DNA of 64,000 nt from Cocos nucifera. Its lineage: Eukaryota > Streptophyta > Magnoliopsida > Arecales > Arecaceae. The position numbers and the translations under genes are program-made. Below, in pieces: positions 1-10,960 of this stretch. The notes below the pieces were generated by a model. It ran no database searches. It saw nothing but the letters and a program-made list of their open reading frames with translations, and had not been told where the DNA came from. Numbering within the stretch: position 1 is the stretch's first letter; every line of letters begins with the position of its first letter. Where the stretch lies: assembly GCA_006176705.1 (NCBI GenBank), contig QRFJ01001019.1, positions 270,978-334,977 of the forward strand, read 5' to 3'.

Positions 1-669
1 TCTCTAGGGCTTCTTCAGGAAGCTAGGGCAACTATCCTAGAGAGAAGAAAGATTGAAGGGAGAAAAGATTTGTATTGCTTGCACCTCTTAAAATCCTAAT
101 ACAACATATATATTTATATATATCCATTAGGTCCGACCAAAAACTCTCCTGGCTAACCCAATACATAAAAGCACTCATTGAGTCCATGTCTCCCATGCTG
201 TCATCCTTTGGATCTAAGCCCGACCCATACATGAGTTAGCCCTCTTAAGACCTCTCAAACCAGACCTTAAGACCCCTAGGATAAGTCCCTATCCTAGCCC
301 CAAACAGACCCTCGCGTAGCTCTGCCCATGGACTGAGCCGACTCAGTCTCAGCATTGAGCCAACTAACATGAGACTAGGTTGGCTCGGTTTTAGACTGAG
401 CCAACTCAATTGCATACCATGCTGTAGTCCCGAACGTGCTCCTCTTTATTTGGCATGTTCTTTAAGACTTAGCTGATCCAATTTCATACTGAGCTGGCTA
501 ACTTACATAAATGATCCTTGCTGTAGTCTTGATTTTTTGACTTTGATTTCTTGCTCCACCTTCAATTTCAGATCTCCGAAACACTAACCAAGCCCCTGAA
601 ATCCTCAGAGCCAACACCCTGGCTCCTCTCATAGCCTCTCAAGGCATGGGAGCACCATCAATCCTCACA
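1..669 (-). repeat. 3' LTR (partial) of the first Copia-type element
   Basis: It matches 2731-3413 along its whole length with scattered substitutions and small indels. Its inner edge ends CCTCACA at 669, the same as the right copy. About 190 bases of the LTR lie outside the window. It carries repeats of the motif ACTGAGCCGACTCAGT and variants around 330-500. Confidence 0.88.
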
Positions 670-1515
670 ATCTCCATCTTGGTGCCCTAAGTCTTGGCAA
701 ATCCCTCGACAATGCACTCCTACACGATCCCGCTATCGATGCACACCCTGACAGCACCTGTGCAAACATCATCCCTGCCAATCCTTTTCAGCTGTTGTGT
801 ATCTTTAAGGCCTTTGGGATGGCCACCTCTACCGTTGAAGACCTGTGCTTGCTTCTTAGCACCATCCTGAAATTATAGGATCCCTTTTGCTTAGAGCTGC
901 ATCACTTTCTCTAGACTTTCCTGGAGAACCTACAACATTTCTACACCAGCATGTTGTACCACCTGACACGATCTCCTCAGAGCTATGCTTGTCCACCTGC
1001 ACATGCCGCTCCATCAGGAACTATGCATCACTAGCGCTGACCCTCAACTCTGAACTCATGCCAAATTTTCTCTCTACTTATGAAGCCACCACTGCATAGC
1101 TCCACCTATATCTAAAGTCCATCTGATACCGTAGAAGTCAACTTTGTCATTGAGTCCCTTGAGGTCAACCACTCAATATTGCACTGCTGAGCCTACCGCT
1201 GCATCTCGAACATCGTCGCTGCCCCATCAAACCCTCCACACTCTGCGGCCCTCTTCGAAGCCATCTCGGATATATCCGCAACCCACAGGCACCTTTAAAA
1301 TCTAAGAGCTCATCCAACTTTTCTGAATCTAATGATTGAACCCTAGAAAATTCCATCCTAGCCTTCTCCTCTTTGGCCCCAGCCCCCGCCCCAGCCATTG
1401 CTTTAATTGCGCTTGGAGGAACTATAGCTCAAACCCTATCCTGGGCTCAAACCCACCTACCTCATCTTGAGGCTCCCGAGACTCCATGGCTCTTCCTAAG
1501 ACTTGCTTCCAATCT
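670..1515 (-). other. Element interior without recognisable coding sequence
   Basis: Nothing here resembles a known retrotransposon protein in any frame. The end next to the 3' LTR, read on the minus strand, is purine-rich (CCAAGATGGAGAT directly before TGTGAGG) and fits a polypurine tract for plus-strand priming. A 77-codon minus-strand frame at 1165-1398 is open but unrecognised. Confidence 0.6.
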
Positions 1516-2312
1516 TCCTGAGATACCTTCTGACACTCTCTGCTAAGATACCTCCCTCGACTACTGCACCATCGAGCCTCTCTCAGCCCTGTGTCTTCAA
1601 AAAAATACTATTGCAGCACTCCAGTGCTTCCTACCTCATCTCGACACTGCCTTCTCATAGATATCCAGGTCCTCTCTTGCTGTACACAAACCATCCTCCA
1701 CTGAACTGTGACTCTCCCTGGTGCTCTTATAATGGAAACCTAATCCAGGACACTCCCGATTGCCTGAGATCTTTTGATGCTTCTTAAGACCTCCTGGCTC
1801 TCCCTGAGACCTACTTTTGATCTCATTGAGATGCCTCTGATATTTTCTACTGAGATACCTCCCTCGACTGCTACACCACCAAGCCTCTCTTAGCCCCTAT
1901 TCCTCTAGGATAGTGCTCCTACAACAGTCCAGTGCTTCCTAACTTGTCTTTGTGCCGCTCTATAGCCATCCAATCTTAACATGCTAGACCCCCAATGGAT
2001 CATCCATCTCCATCATCCCCAAGGCTCTGTAAATCCATTCTTTGGTCGAACCGTTGAATATATCTTCGACTACTTTCCTGCCTTCCTACAATCGAAGGAC
2101 GTATAGTCGCTTCTTTAGCCTTCCTTCGACCATTATCCCTTAGAAAATCTCTCTTCAATAGTCCCATACTATCCATCTTTCTAGAGAATTGTGATTCTCT
2201 GTACTAAGTTACCTTCCTCAGCTATTGCATTGTCGAGCCTCTCTCAGCCCTGCATCTCCAAAAAAGCATTACTGCAGTACTCCGGCGCTCCCTGCCTTGT
2301 CTACCATCATAC
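1516..2312 (-). repeat. Three diverged copies of a segment inside the element
   Basis: Related segments of about 100-145 bases start near 1516, 1825 and 2180, spaced roughly 310-355 bases apart. Each holds a 'gatacctccctcgact' type block followed by 'gcctctctcagccc' and 'ccagtgcttcct' type blocks, with many substitutions. The third copy continues on the minus strand into the gag trace, so the array may be an amplified piece of the gag region. Confidence 0.7.
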
Positions 2313-2532
2313 ACCTTGATTTTTCCACCAAGATCAACCAATAAATCATGCACCCAAACCTTCCACCCAGGAAAAAATCCTTTCCGTTAATCCTCTCAAC
2401 CTCCACCTTCAATCCACTGCTCCTGGTTGGCCAAACCACAATAATAACAAAGATAGATTTAAAACATACCATGGAATACTCGTGTAGATTCTTGATTTCA
2501 TCCTGTATGACTTCTCCTTCGCTTTTATGCAC
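2180..2532 (-). pseudogene. Copia-like gag N-terminus, frameshifted
   Basis: On the minus strand a stretch reads ...VEVERINGKDFFLGG, and after a frameshift continues with W-K-V and H-D-L-L-V-D-L residues. This order (L/I-N-G, an aromatic residue, W-K, then a DLL helix) is the usual start of plant Copia gag proteins. The frame closes soon after and no zinc knuckle is visible. The region overlaps the third copy of the internal repeat. The assignment rests on a short match only. Confidence 0.5.
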
Positions 2533-2537
2533 TATCA

Positions 2538-2550
2538 GGCTCTGATACTA
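2538..2550 (-). other. Primer binding site
   Basis: On the minus strand the sequence is TAGTATCAGAGCC, two bases inside the LTR end (...GCTAACA). It differs by one base from TGGTATCAGAGCC, the initiator-methionine tRNA site common in plant Copia elements. It fixes the orientation of the element. Confidence 0.8.
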
Positions 2551-2552
2551 AT

Positions 2553-3413
2553 TGTTAGCACATCATCTTGACATCATCTAGCTCTGATGCCATATTACGG
2601 AAGCCCCTGATCTTTAGCATGGACCACAGGAGACCTTTGATGTTCTCCAAGGCAGCGTATCATAGATCCATCACCTAGATCTATGCTACGGCACCTTCCT
2701 CCTTGGGCTTGATGGAGGTGCCCCCTCTTTCTAGGGCTTCTTCAGAAACCTAGGGCAACTACTCTAGAGAGAAGAGAGAAGAGAGGTTGATAGAAGAAAA
2801 GATCTATATTGCTTGCACCTCTTAAAACCTTAATACAACCTATGTATTTATACATAGCCATTAGGCCTAACCAAAAACTCCCCTGGCTAATCCGATACAT
2901 GAAAGCACTTATCGAGCCCATGTACACCCATGTCTCCTATGCTCTCATTCTCTGGATCTAAGCCCGATCCATATATGAGTTGGCCTTCTTAAGACCTCTC
3001 AAACCAGACCATAAGATCCCTAAGATAAGTCCTTATCCTAGTCCCAAATAGATCCTCATGTCGCTCTGCTCGTGGACTGAGCCGACTCAGTCTCAGCACT
3101 GAGCCGGCTAACATGAGACTGGATTGGCTTAGTTTTAGACTGAGTTGACTTAGTTGCATACCATAATGTAGTCCCAAATACGCTCCTCTATGTTTGGCCT
3201 ATCCTCTAAAACTTAGCCGATACAGTTTCAGACTGAGCCGGCTAACCTGTAGAAATGATCTTTTCTGCAGTCTTGATTCTCTGACTTTGATTTCTTGCTC
3301 TACCTTGAATCTCAGATTTTCAAAGTACCAACCAAGCCCCTGGAATCACCGAAGCCAACACCCTGGCTCCTTCCATGGCCTCCCAAGACTTGGGAACACC
3401 ATCAATCCTCACA
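2553..3413 (-). repeat. 5' LTR of the first Copia-type element
   Basis: An 861-base LTR with TG...CA ends on both strands (plus strand TGTTAGCAC ... CAATCCTCACA). Copies of the CTGAGCCGACTCAG motif and variants occur at about 3075-3240. A minus-strand TATA-like box lies at 2845-2852. The right end abuts a (CATA)n microsatellite. Confidence 0.88.
2845..2852 (-). promoter_or_regulatory. TATA-like box in the 5' LTR
   Basis: The minus strand reads CTATGTATAAATACATAGG. TATAAATA fits the plant TATA consensus and is symmetric with its flanks. It lies in the LTR about 290 bases upstream of the primer binding site on the minus strand, a plausible place for U3/R promoter sequence. Confidence 0.5.
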
Positions 3414-3414
3414 T

Positions 3415-3446
<32 letters not shown>

Positions 3447-3531
3447 ATATGTTTGTATGTATGTGTATATATACACACACCCACATACATACATACATAC
3501 ATATATATGCACATACATACATACACCAATA

Positions 3532-3564
<33 letters not shown>

Positions 3565-3604
3565 ATGCACACCCACATACATACATACATACATACATAT
3601 ATAG
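3410..3604. repeat. Palindromic (CATA)n/(TATG)n microsatellite
   Basis: Alternating blocks of CATA and TATG tetranucleotides with (TA)n cores and short CACACCCACA interruptions. The CATA blocks are reverse complements of the TATG blocks, so the tract can fold into long hairpins. Six frames stay open through it because the repeat lacks stop codons; these are not genes. It sits between the first Copia LTR and the start of the Tat-1 sequence. Confidence 0.95.
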
Positions 3605-4640
3605 AGTACGGACAATCATCGCTGGCCATGTGGCATCATCAGAGAGGTTAACAATGCGGATGACTACTAAAGGTATGATGATAGATACTAGCTCCAGATG
3701 AGTAAAAGTAAAAATTGACAGTAATCCATACTATGCCCAAGTATGGCACATTGCTCTAATAGTAGATCTAGATCGGCAATAAACCAACCATACATGCCAG
3801 ACCAAAAATCACCACCCTCGGCGATTTCCAAATTGAGCCACCATAAATTTAGATTGGTCTTCCAACAACCTACGATTGGTCATGCAGGATGAGATCAACA
3901 ATTAACCATTTTGAAAACCAGTGGCTTACCTTCCTGACCATAGCTTTCATGCACGAGATCGGGTTTACACCGACCTTAATAATAGTAATCTACCCCAGTT
4001 GAGCATGAGATCGGGTTTACCTTATCCTTACTGCCAGCTCAATCATCTTGAGATCGGCAAAAAATTGACATTGTCAATATGTAAAGTACCGCTCAACTTT
4101 ACCATGCCTAGATAGTCTAATACTAATCTCATCGTATCAGTGAGATCGGTAAAACATTGACCTTGACATGATCCAAAGACTGAGTGAGCACCAGCTGCTC
4201 CTTAATCAAATCATGGCTCTCTTTTAGTTGTATTACAGCTAATTGCCACCTGGGCAAATGGCCTACAGCTACTAGTTTAGCTAGCTATTTTGTTATGACA
4301 AACTAATGACCTAACAAACTTTTCTTAAGGCCTAAGCAAACCCCTCTATAAATAGAGAGGCAGGGTACCTTTTCGAAGATAAGCACAAGATTCATAGAGT
4401 CAACATTAAATCTACTCTCGATTTTTTTACTGAAGAAAGATCGACCACCCTCTCTACTAAAATCTTCTTTACTATCTTCAATCTTTCATTTTCACCATCT
4501 GTTCTTAGGGCCTCAGCTGACTTAAGCATCGAGAGATCCTAAACTGGAGGGTACCCCACCAATTTCTAAAATTTTTCTTGTAGGTTGATCAATGATTCAC
4601 ATCAACCCAATTTCAGATTAGCTCTCCAATGTGAATTCTT
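3605..4640 (+). other. Probable 5' LTR and leader of Tat-1
   Basis: This 1 kb block precedes the gag remnant and has no coding match. It holds several copies of a GAGATCGG(G/C)...TTGAC/TTTAC motif (about 3955-4165) and a TATA-like box, TATAAATAG, at 4347-4355, followed by a T/C-rich stretch. This layout suits an LTR promoter and transcribed leader. No second copy lies in the window, so exact LTR ends cannot be set and the primer site was not identified. Confidence 0.5.
4347..4355 (+). promoter_or_regulatory. TATA-like box of the Tat-1 5' LTR
   Basis: CTCTATAAATAGAGAGG, a canonical plant TATA box, lies about 650 bases upstream of the recognisable gag frame. Confidence 0.5.
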
Positions 4641-5374
4641 CTCAATAATTTGAAGTCCTACTGCAATAGATTGACATTAGAGGAAGGATGATTTATCCAA
4701 ATTTTATGGAAATGATAAAGAAGGCCCATAACCTGGCTCCATCTTCTCCAAGAGCCCCTCCGAAGATGGTCTAGTCTCATCCTTCGGTAATAATCAATCC
4801 ACAATTGTTCAATCTTTTGGTGCAATAAGTCCAGGCTCTCACCAATATCGTTCGACAACTCTAACAAGCAACCGAGTGGCGGCAAGAATCTGTTCCATAA
4901 GAGACTGCATCGTAAACCAGCCATCTTCTAGCCCCTTAAGAATTTCATCTGGAGCATCTTCTTGATCAAGAAGCACAATCTTATAAAACTAAATTGACTT
5001 CTTATAGCAAGAAGTCACCATGGGAAGCGAGTCTTAAGCAAAAGCTTCAAGATCTCGAGAAAAAACTAAAAAAGGTACAACTTGGAGGACCTTCTCAGAG
5101 TAAGAAGGATTTGCACCTTACATCCCCATTTTCTACTAAAATTCTAAATGAATTGGTTCCTTCCCAATTCAAAATGCCTATGTTGGAGCCATTCGATAGT
5201 TCCATGAATCCTCAAGACCATCTTGAGGGATACAGAGATGTAATGAGGCTTCAAGGAGCATCCAACATCCTTCTCTGCATGACCTTTTCCATCACTCTAA
5301 GTTTGCAAGAGTATGATTTTCTGAACTTCATCCAAAGTCCATTTCTTCTTTTGATCAATTGGGTAGGCTCTTCA
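4641..5374 (+). pseudogene. Tat-1 gag, N-terminal part, interrupted by Copia-1
   Basis: The clearest part is an open frame at 4994-5380 (128 codons). It starts with a charged, probably coiled segment (about residues 8-35), then PSQFKMP, a P-x-D-H-L motif and the MRLQGAS...C-x-T-F-S pattern of the gypsy gag (retrotrans_gag) capsid region. Upstream sequence from 4641 looks like a gag N-terminus but is broken. The Copia-1 insertion cuts the gene at 5374; the last codons of the listed frame already lie in the Copia-1 LTR. The capsid sequence continues at 15908. Confidence 0.8.
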
Positions 5375-8246
5375 TATTAGAAAATATGTCCTAAAGCCAA
5401 TCATCTAAGTGGTAGATGATTGGGATTAGTACATGAATTATCTAATAATAATGGTTATTTGGCTAGTTCATCATAGAAGTTCGATCTTTCTTAAATAAAC
5501 TCCTAAATTATGATGAAGTTCTTAGAATCACAATCAATCGATAAAGAAAGATTTATCGAATAGTTCTTAAACTATTCACGATCAAATGATAAGTTATTAA
5601 AAAGGATGATAACTTATCGAGTGTAGGTCACTGTATGCCATATGCATTGGTTGTCCTCATAACCAAGTGGTGTGAAGATACTAGTATGGCATCCAGGTGA
5701 GATGTAGGAGTACATTTGCATTGAACATGATCAATGTAGCACTCTATTATCAAGAGTAGCTAGTTAAGGCCAATGGGTATGTGTCCCTCCAACCTGAGAT
5801 CACCATAATGACTTGCAAGCAACTCACTGTACTTTGGTACCGGACTGTCTATATTTTTAGTATATATTCAAAAGAATTTTGGGTATAGTCAAGTACTTGT
5901 AAAGTCGGTGTATGAGTCAAGATAGGATCGATCACTCCTGATTAACTTCAGAAAGAGAATGACTCATTGTATTTCAATTTAGCAAAACCTAGGCCTAGGT
6001 AATCCTTATGAGGAGTCATGAAATTTGCAAAATTTTGAAATACAATAGAGATGACTTGTATAAGTGATTGATAGCATAGTTGAAGTTGTCTTGAGCATTA
6101 TTAGTCAAAGAGATGAATTATATGATAACCATAGGCTAGGGTTCTAAGAATGTTGCTTTGCATACATTCGACCTATCCGGACGTCGAAAATCATTGCTTG
6201 ATGGTTACTTCGATTGGTACAAAAATTAGTTTCTATGCTACCGACTTAGATTCGAACCTATAAAATTACATACATTAGAGGTTGTAACCTAATCAGATGA
6301 TTAATTGATGATTGAGAATCATTCTAAGGTCAAACTATCAATGTAATTGATGTTTGACCTAATGCAAGTATTGGAGGAGGATCGATTAGCAATTAAATTG
6401 CTAATTGGCTCAATCTGATTGAGCAATTAGGCTAAGATCAAGTTTAGTTAAATTAAATTTAATTAAAATTAGTTTAAATTTAATTATATTAAGTCTAATT
6501 AATTTATTGGATAAGTCAATTGCAAGAAAAAAATAATTTCTAGTTGGATTAGAATTTGAGTGCACCTAATTTCTAATTGAGTTAGGATTTAAATCAGATT
6601 TAAATATGATTTAAACCTAACTTAATTAGATTTCTAGTTAGACTAGGATCACTCATAATTAGGCTTGCACTAATCTTATTTTAATTGGGTTAAAAATTGA
6701 TTTAACCTAGTCAATACATGAGAATCCTAGTTAGACTAGGATTCCTTATTTCTCCCTTGCACCACTTTAGAAGTTCCACGCCCACTATTTTTATTTATAG
6801 ATTTTTCTATGATTTCCATGCCTAAGGAATGATTCCCATACCCCATAATCTCAGTTTTGGATTTAAATTGTGACTTGATCAAATTTGGAAGTTAGTTTGA
6901 ATGTGTCAAACTAAATTAGAGTTCTATTTTGTTAAAACTCTCCTCCTCTCTCTATGGAAATAAACCCACGTCCACCCTTGATGTTTGTTGCCCTTTTTCT
7001 TATCTCTTTGGGTGATGATTTCCTTATCTCCATGCATAAAAATTATGGGGAGGCATCCAAGAGTTGGATGCCCCCCAAACTCTTCCTTGTTTCCTTGTTT
7101 GACTAGGTCATTTTGACCTAGTCTTCCTATTATTATGGGGCGCCAATTTTTGTGGAGTCTTGGCATGAAGAATCCCTAGTTTTTCCATGAGAATTCTAGA
7201 GAAAAATGGAGAGAGGGCATGGTGGTTTGGGGCACCTACATCCTTGGAAGAAAAGTCTTCATTAAGACATGAAAGGTTCATGTCTTGATGAAGACAAAGA
7301 TAAGAAAGAAAGTCTTCTTTCATAGTTTTTTCTCAAGATTTATTTTCTCATTTTCTTTATGATTTTTATGTGATAAAAATCTAAGGAAGAGAGAGGAAGA
7401 GAGCATGGAGATTTGTGTTTCAAGATGCTGGGGCATGATGATCAATTTTGGATATGATCTGATCATGTCCTTATGAGAGAAGGAAAAGAGAAGAAGGTCT
7501 TCTCTTAGGATTTCTTTGAGGATCCTTTTTCTTCATATTTTTATGAGATTTTTCTATGAAAAAAATCAGATAGTGTGAGATCTAGAAACATGGAAAAAGT
7601 CTAGGGGAGAAGGTCTTCCTTTATTCTAGCATGAAGATGTTTTCAGGACATCAATCGTTGATGTCCTGAAAGAGAAGATTTGTCTTCTCTTAGGACCTTA
7701 TTTTAATTCTGATTTTTGGAAGATCCAAAGATTGAATTTCTCACTTATTCCTCCTCTTGTTCTTCATCTCTTGGAATGTCTAAGAGATTCAAAGAATAAA
7801 TTATAGATTAACCATCTAGAGGAATTCGCAAGAAGCTAGCATTTCAAGCGGATCTTCGTTTAATGAACCTCTAATTTTGTTGTAGCCTCGTGTAGATCCT
7901 CTATAGAGGTTGGACATGTGTGTAGCTTCAAAGATAATGACAAAAATCAATCACGAAGTTCTAGACCTATGTAAAGATAAGAGATCTAATCTCTTCTCTC
8001 TCCTAGATGCGATCTAGATTTCAGATCTAGAATCTTTCTAGATCTAGGATATTGATTTGATCAATACCAAAATCTTTTATTTTCTGATTTAAGAAGGCAT
8101 TATGATATGTTATAGATTCTAGTTATAGGATTTAGTAATTTGATTACATGCATTTATAGATTAAATGGTTTATTTTATAATTTTTGCTGCATTATATTTA
8201 AAAAAAAATTAAAATTTATGCATGAAATTCTACATATTTTCTATCA
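5375..8246 (+). repeat. 5' LTR of Copia-1
   Basis: A 2872-base LTR beginning TATTAG (from TGTTGA in the 3' copy) and ending CTATCA. It matches 13054-15902 throughout, with scattered substitutions and a deletion of about 25-50 bases in the 3' copy near 14725. AT-rich (TTAAT)-type sequence lies at 6430-6700, followed by a hairpin-rich block at 6722-7691. Spurious short frames inside it are not genes. Confidence 0.93.
7101..7691 (+). repeat. Array of stem-loops in the 5' LTR of Copia-1
   Basis: Six inverted repeats with tiny loops lie in under 600 bases: 7101-7123 (10 bp stem, TTT loop), 7255-7295 (about 18 bp stem, one wobble), 7450-7470 (10 bp stem, one wobble, one-base centre), 7486-7506 (9 bp stem), 7641-7671 (14 bp stem, TCG loop) and 7670-7691 (9 bp stem, 4-base loop). 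A seventh lies upstream at 6722-6744. Most are kept in the 3' LTR. Confidence 0.85.
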
Positions 8247-10960
8247 ATGGTATTAGAGCATCTAGGTTCTATTATAACATGATCATGTTTGTATCAAGAT
8301 AAATCTAAAAATCAAACTCTATAGATCATACATACTGATTATAAGATTGATCTGCTGTAAGTTTTATTTCTTATAGTGGAGAGGTTATCCTAGTACGTGT
8401 TGGTCTATTCTTGAATCGTGAATAAGTTAGATATGATCTAAATAATTTTATAATTTATTTTTTTAATTTTAAATCAAAAATTAAATAAATGTTTGATCTA
8501 TTTTAGATTATTTAGATTAGTTCTAAATAATATCAGATTGCACGTACTGCTATAAGGTTGTCCTGCTGTAAGGTTTATCCCTTATAGTAGAGAGGTTGTC
8601 TTAGTATATGCTGACTCGAATAACCTAAATCATAAATATATTGGATAAGATCTAAAGTAATTTATGATTTATTTTTAGATTTTAAATTTAATTTTAAATA
8701 ATTTATGATCTGATCCATATGATGTATTTTATGTTTAGATCTAGATCCTCTTATTGCATATATTGATATATAATTTTTATTTTGAATCTAGAATGTATAT
8801 GTATGATATACTTATTTTGTAGAATTTAAATTAAAAACTTACTTTCTATAAAATCCTAGATTCGAAATCCTAGGATATGATCAAAATATTAAAATAAATC
8901 AAATCTAAAATCATATATTGAATATGATTCAATATAAACTATTTACAAATTTAAAAATATTTCAAATGATCAAATCAAAAATTAGTTTTTAGGTTCCACA
9001 AACCTAAATCCAAAAGCTTTGAACTTAATTAAGAATTAAGTGATTGTTTAGGATCTAGGTTTGTGATTTAAAGATCCTAAGATAATTTCATAAAATATAG
9101 GTTAAAGGATAATGGGTTAGCTTTGATCAAGTCCTTAACTGGATTACACCTAGAGTTAGATTAAATATGGACTTAGTTAAGAAATTGATCAAACCTAATT
9201 AATAATTAATTAGGATTAGATCATTTCTATAGATCACTTCAATAGTTATAGTTGATCAAAGTCCATACATCTAATAAATGGATACTGATCGTGGCTCAGT
9301 GGTCGAGCCCAAGTCTTTAGGCAGATCAAATCAAAACTATTAAATTAATTGATGTTTAAGATAAGTCTGACATCCCAGACTAATGGTTTTTAATTGGCAG
9401 CCTATTTACCTAGCCATTTCTAATAGTGTCTAAGGCAAGCCTTAGCAGATCCTTCCACCAATCTCACTTACCTGGCTAATGTGGTTAATCAGATCTTGAT
9501 TATGTTGCTCATTGATTCATGCTAACCCATGTCACATAGAAAATCGGTAAGACTGATTTTATTTAGTGAGACTAATCTAGGTGCCCATGGATCGATGTTG
9601 ATCCTAGTCCTTATTAAAGACTTGAAAAGTCAGTGAGAGGACTTGACTTGGTGAAGTCAATGGGAGCAAATTAGTTCATATCTTTTCTATCCTTAAATCA
9701 TAAATAATTTAAATCCTCTAAAATTATTAGATCCTTAAAATGATAAAATTATGGAGATAACTAAGTCATAGCCTTCTATTAAGTTAGATGACAATGGATC
9801 CATTAACTTAATAATCATTGAAGGCCCAAAGGCCTAGTACTTATTGACTAATGGAATTATCATTCATAATACAATAACTTGAAAGTATCTATCTAATGAT
9901 GGTTAAGTTGGTTAACCAAAGTTAGGCTTAATGATTCATTGGTTAGATACACAAAGTATGGTCATGTTAATGGTTGGACCTAACTAGATCCTTACAGTAG
10001 AGGCCAAAATTTACTGATTAGGTTTCTGGGATAAAATTAAACTATTAGAAGTTGTTTGGAGAAATAATTGGTTAATGAACCTACCCGTAGATGCATATGG
10101 GTTGGCCGACCAAAGTCGGACTTGTGTGCAGTCTATGAGAATTCTAGTACCTACTAAAAAATTAAAATAATTCTTCGAATTAGAGGTAAAGACTATCAAT
10201 TCGAATAAAATAGTGGAAGAACCTTAAGACTAAAGTCCAAGTCTCTAGGCTTAATATAATTCATATACTTAGGTCATTGTTCTCTTTTCTCAAATTAAGG
10301 CTAAACCCTAATTTCTTCAATCACTGTTAGATAGTGATAACTTATGGAACCCAAGTTCGATAATTAGTATCGAAAGTTGAATTTAGTTCAGTAGTATGAA
10401 TAGATTTGTACTGAAACTTCTTAGCCCAGTCAAAATAATTAATCTAATATTAACCCAAATCAGGCATAGCACTTCTACTATTAGAAGCAGGATCATAGGA
10501 ACAAGAATTATCTTACTTTCCTTGATCATAACAGGCTGAATAAGAGAAAGGAGCAAGAGTTGCTTATCAAGAATGTTATATGATAACATCTTGAAATTTC
10601 TCTATATGTTATTCTGCTACCTGGGTATGGGATACCGATAGTTCTATGTAATTTATTGTAAGATTTTTAAGTAAGTGGAATGTTTGAAAATGGTGAGAAA
10701 TACCTGAATGTTAGGGATAGAAGTCCTATTTTAATCCTAGCTTTAGAAATTATCAAGCATATTTTCAAAAGATATCATTTTGAGTGATTGTCATTATTAT
10801 CCATCATTTATGATAAATGTGATCGCTATTGATCTTTTAGTCAAAAATGGTTATCATTTATCAATAAAGAAGATTATTATGATATTATTATGAATAATAT
10901 TATAATAATACATAGATAATAAAGAAATGATATTTAATATTTGTACAGTCTGTTAAGTGT
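8247..10960 (+). other. Copia-1 primer site and long leader, gag not recognisable
   Basis: TGGTATTAGAGC at 8248-8259 is one base from the initiator-methionine tRNA site. Beyond it are two diverged copies of a segment with 'ctgctgtaag' and 'cttatagt.gagaggtt' blocks at about 8335-8480 and 8548-8680. Sequence around 9360-9560 resembles the leader of Copia-2 around 60160-60400. No frame reads as gag; the gag is either too decayed to see or deleted. Confidence 0.6.

Larger units (their letters stand above)
1..3413 (-). mobile_element. Copia-type LTR element, non-autonomous, 3' end cut by window start
   Basis: Two direct copies of one long sequence lie at 1-669 (incomplete) and 2553-3413, around a 1.9 kb interior. 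The right copy begins TGTTAGCAC and ends CCTCACA. A primer-binding-site sequence of the TGGTATCAGAGC type lies just inside it on the minus strand, and a purine-rich tract (rc of 670-690) lies beside the left copy, so the element reads on the minus strand. The only coding trace is a frameshifted Copia-like gag N-terminus near 2330-2470. No protease, integrase or reverse transcriptase was seen, so it would have needed proteins from another element. The outer target duplication cannot be tested because the left end is missing. Confidence 0.85.

Noticed and set aside
1165..1398. 77-codon minus-strand frame starting MAGAGAGAKEEKARMEFSRV
   Set aside because: No family match by eye, short, and in the decayed interior of the first element; could be a gag-leader fragment but cannot be supported.
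3194..3701. Several overlapping frames of 60-136 codons rich in Y, I, H and T
   Set aside because: They arise from the CATA/TATG microsatellite, which lacks stop codons in most frames.
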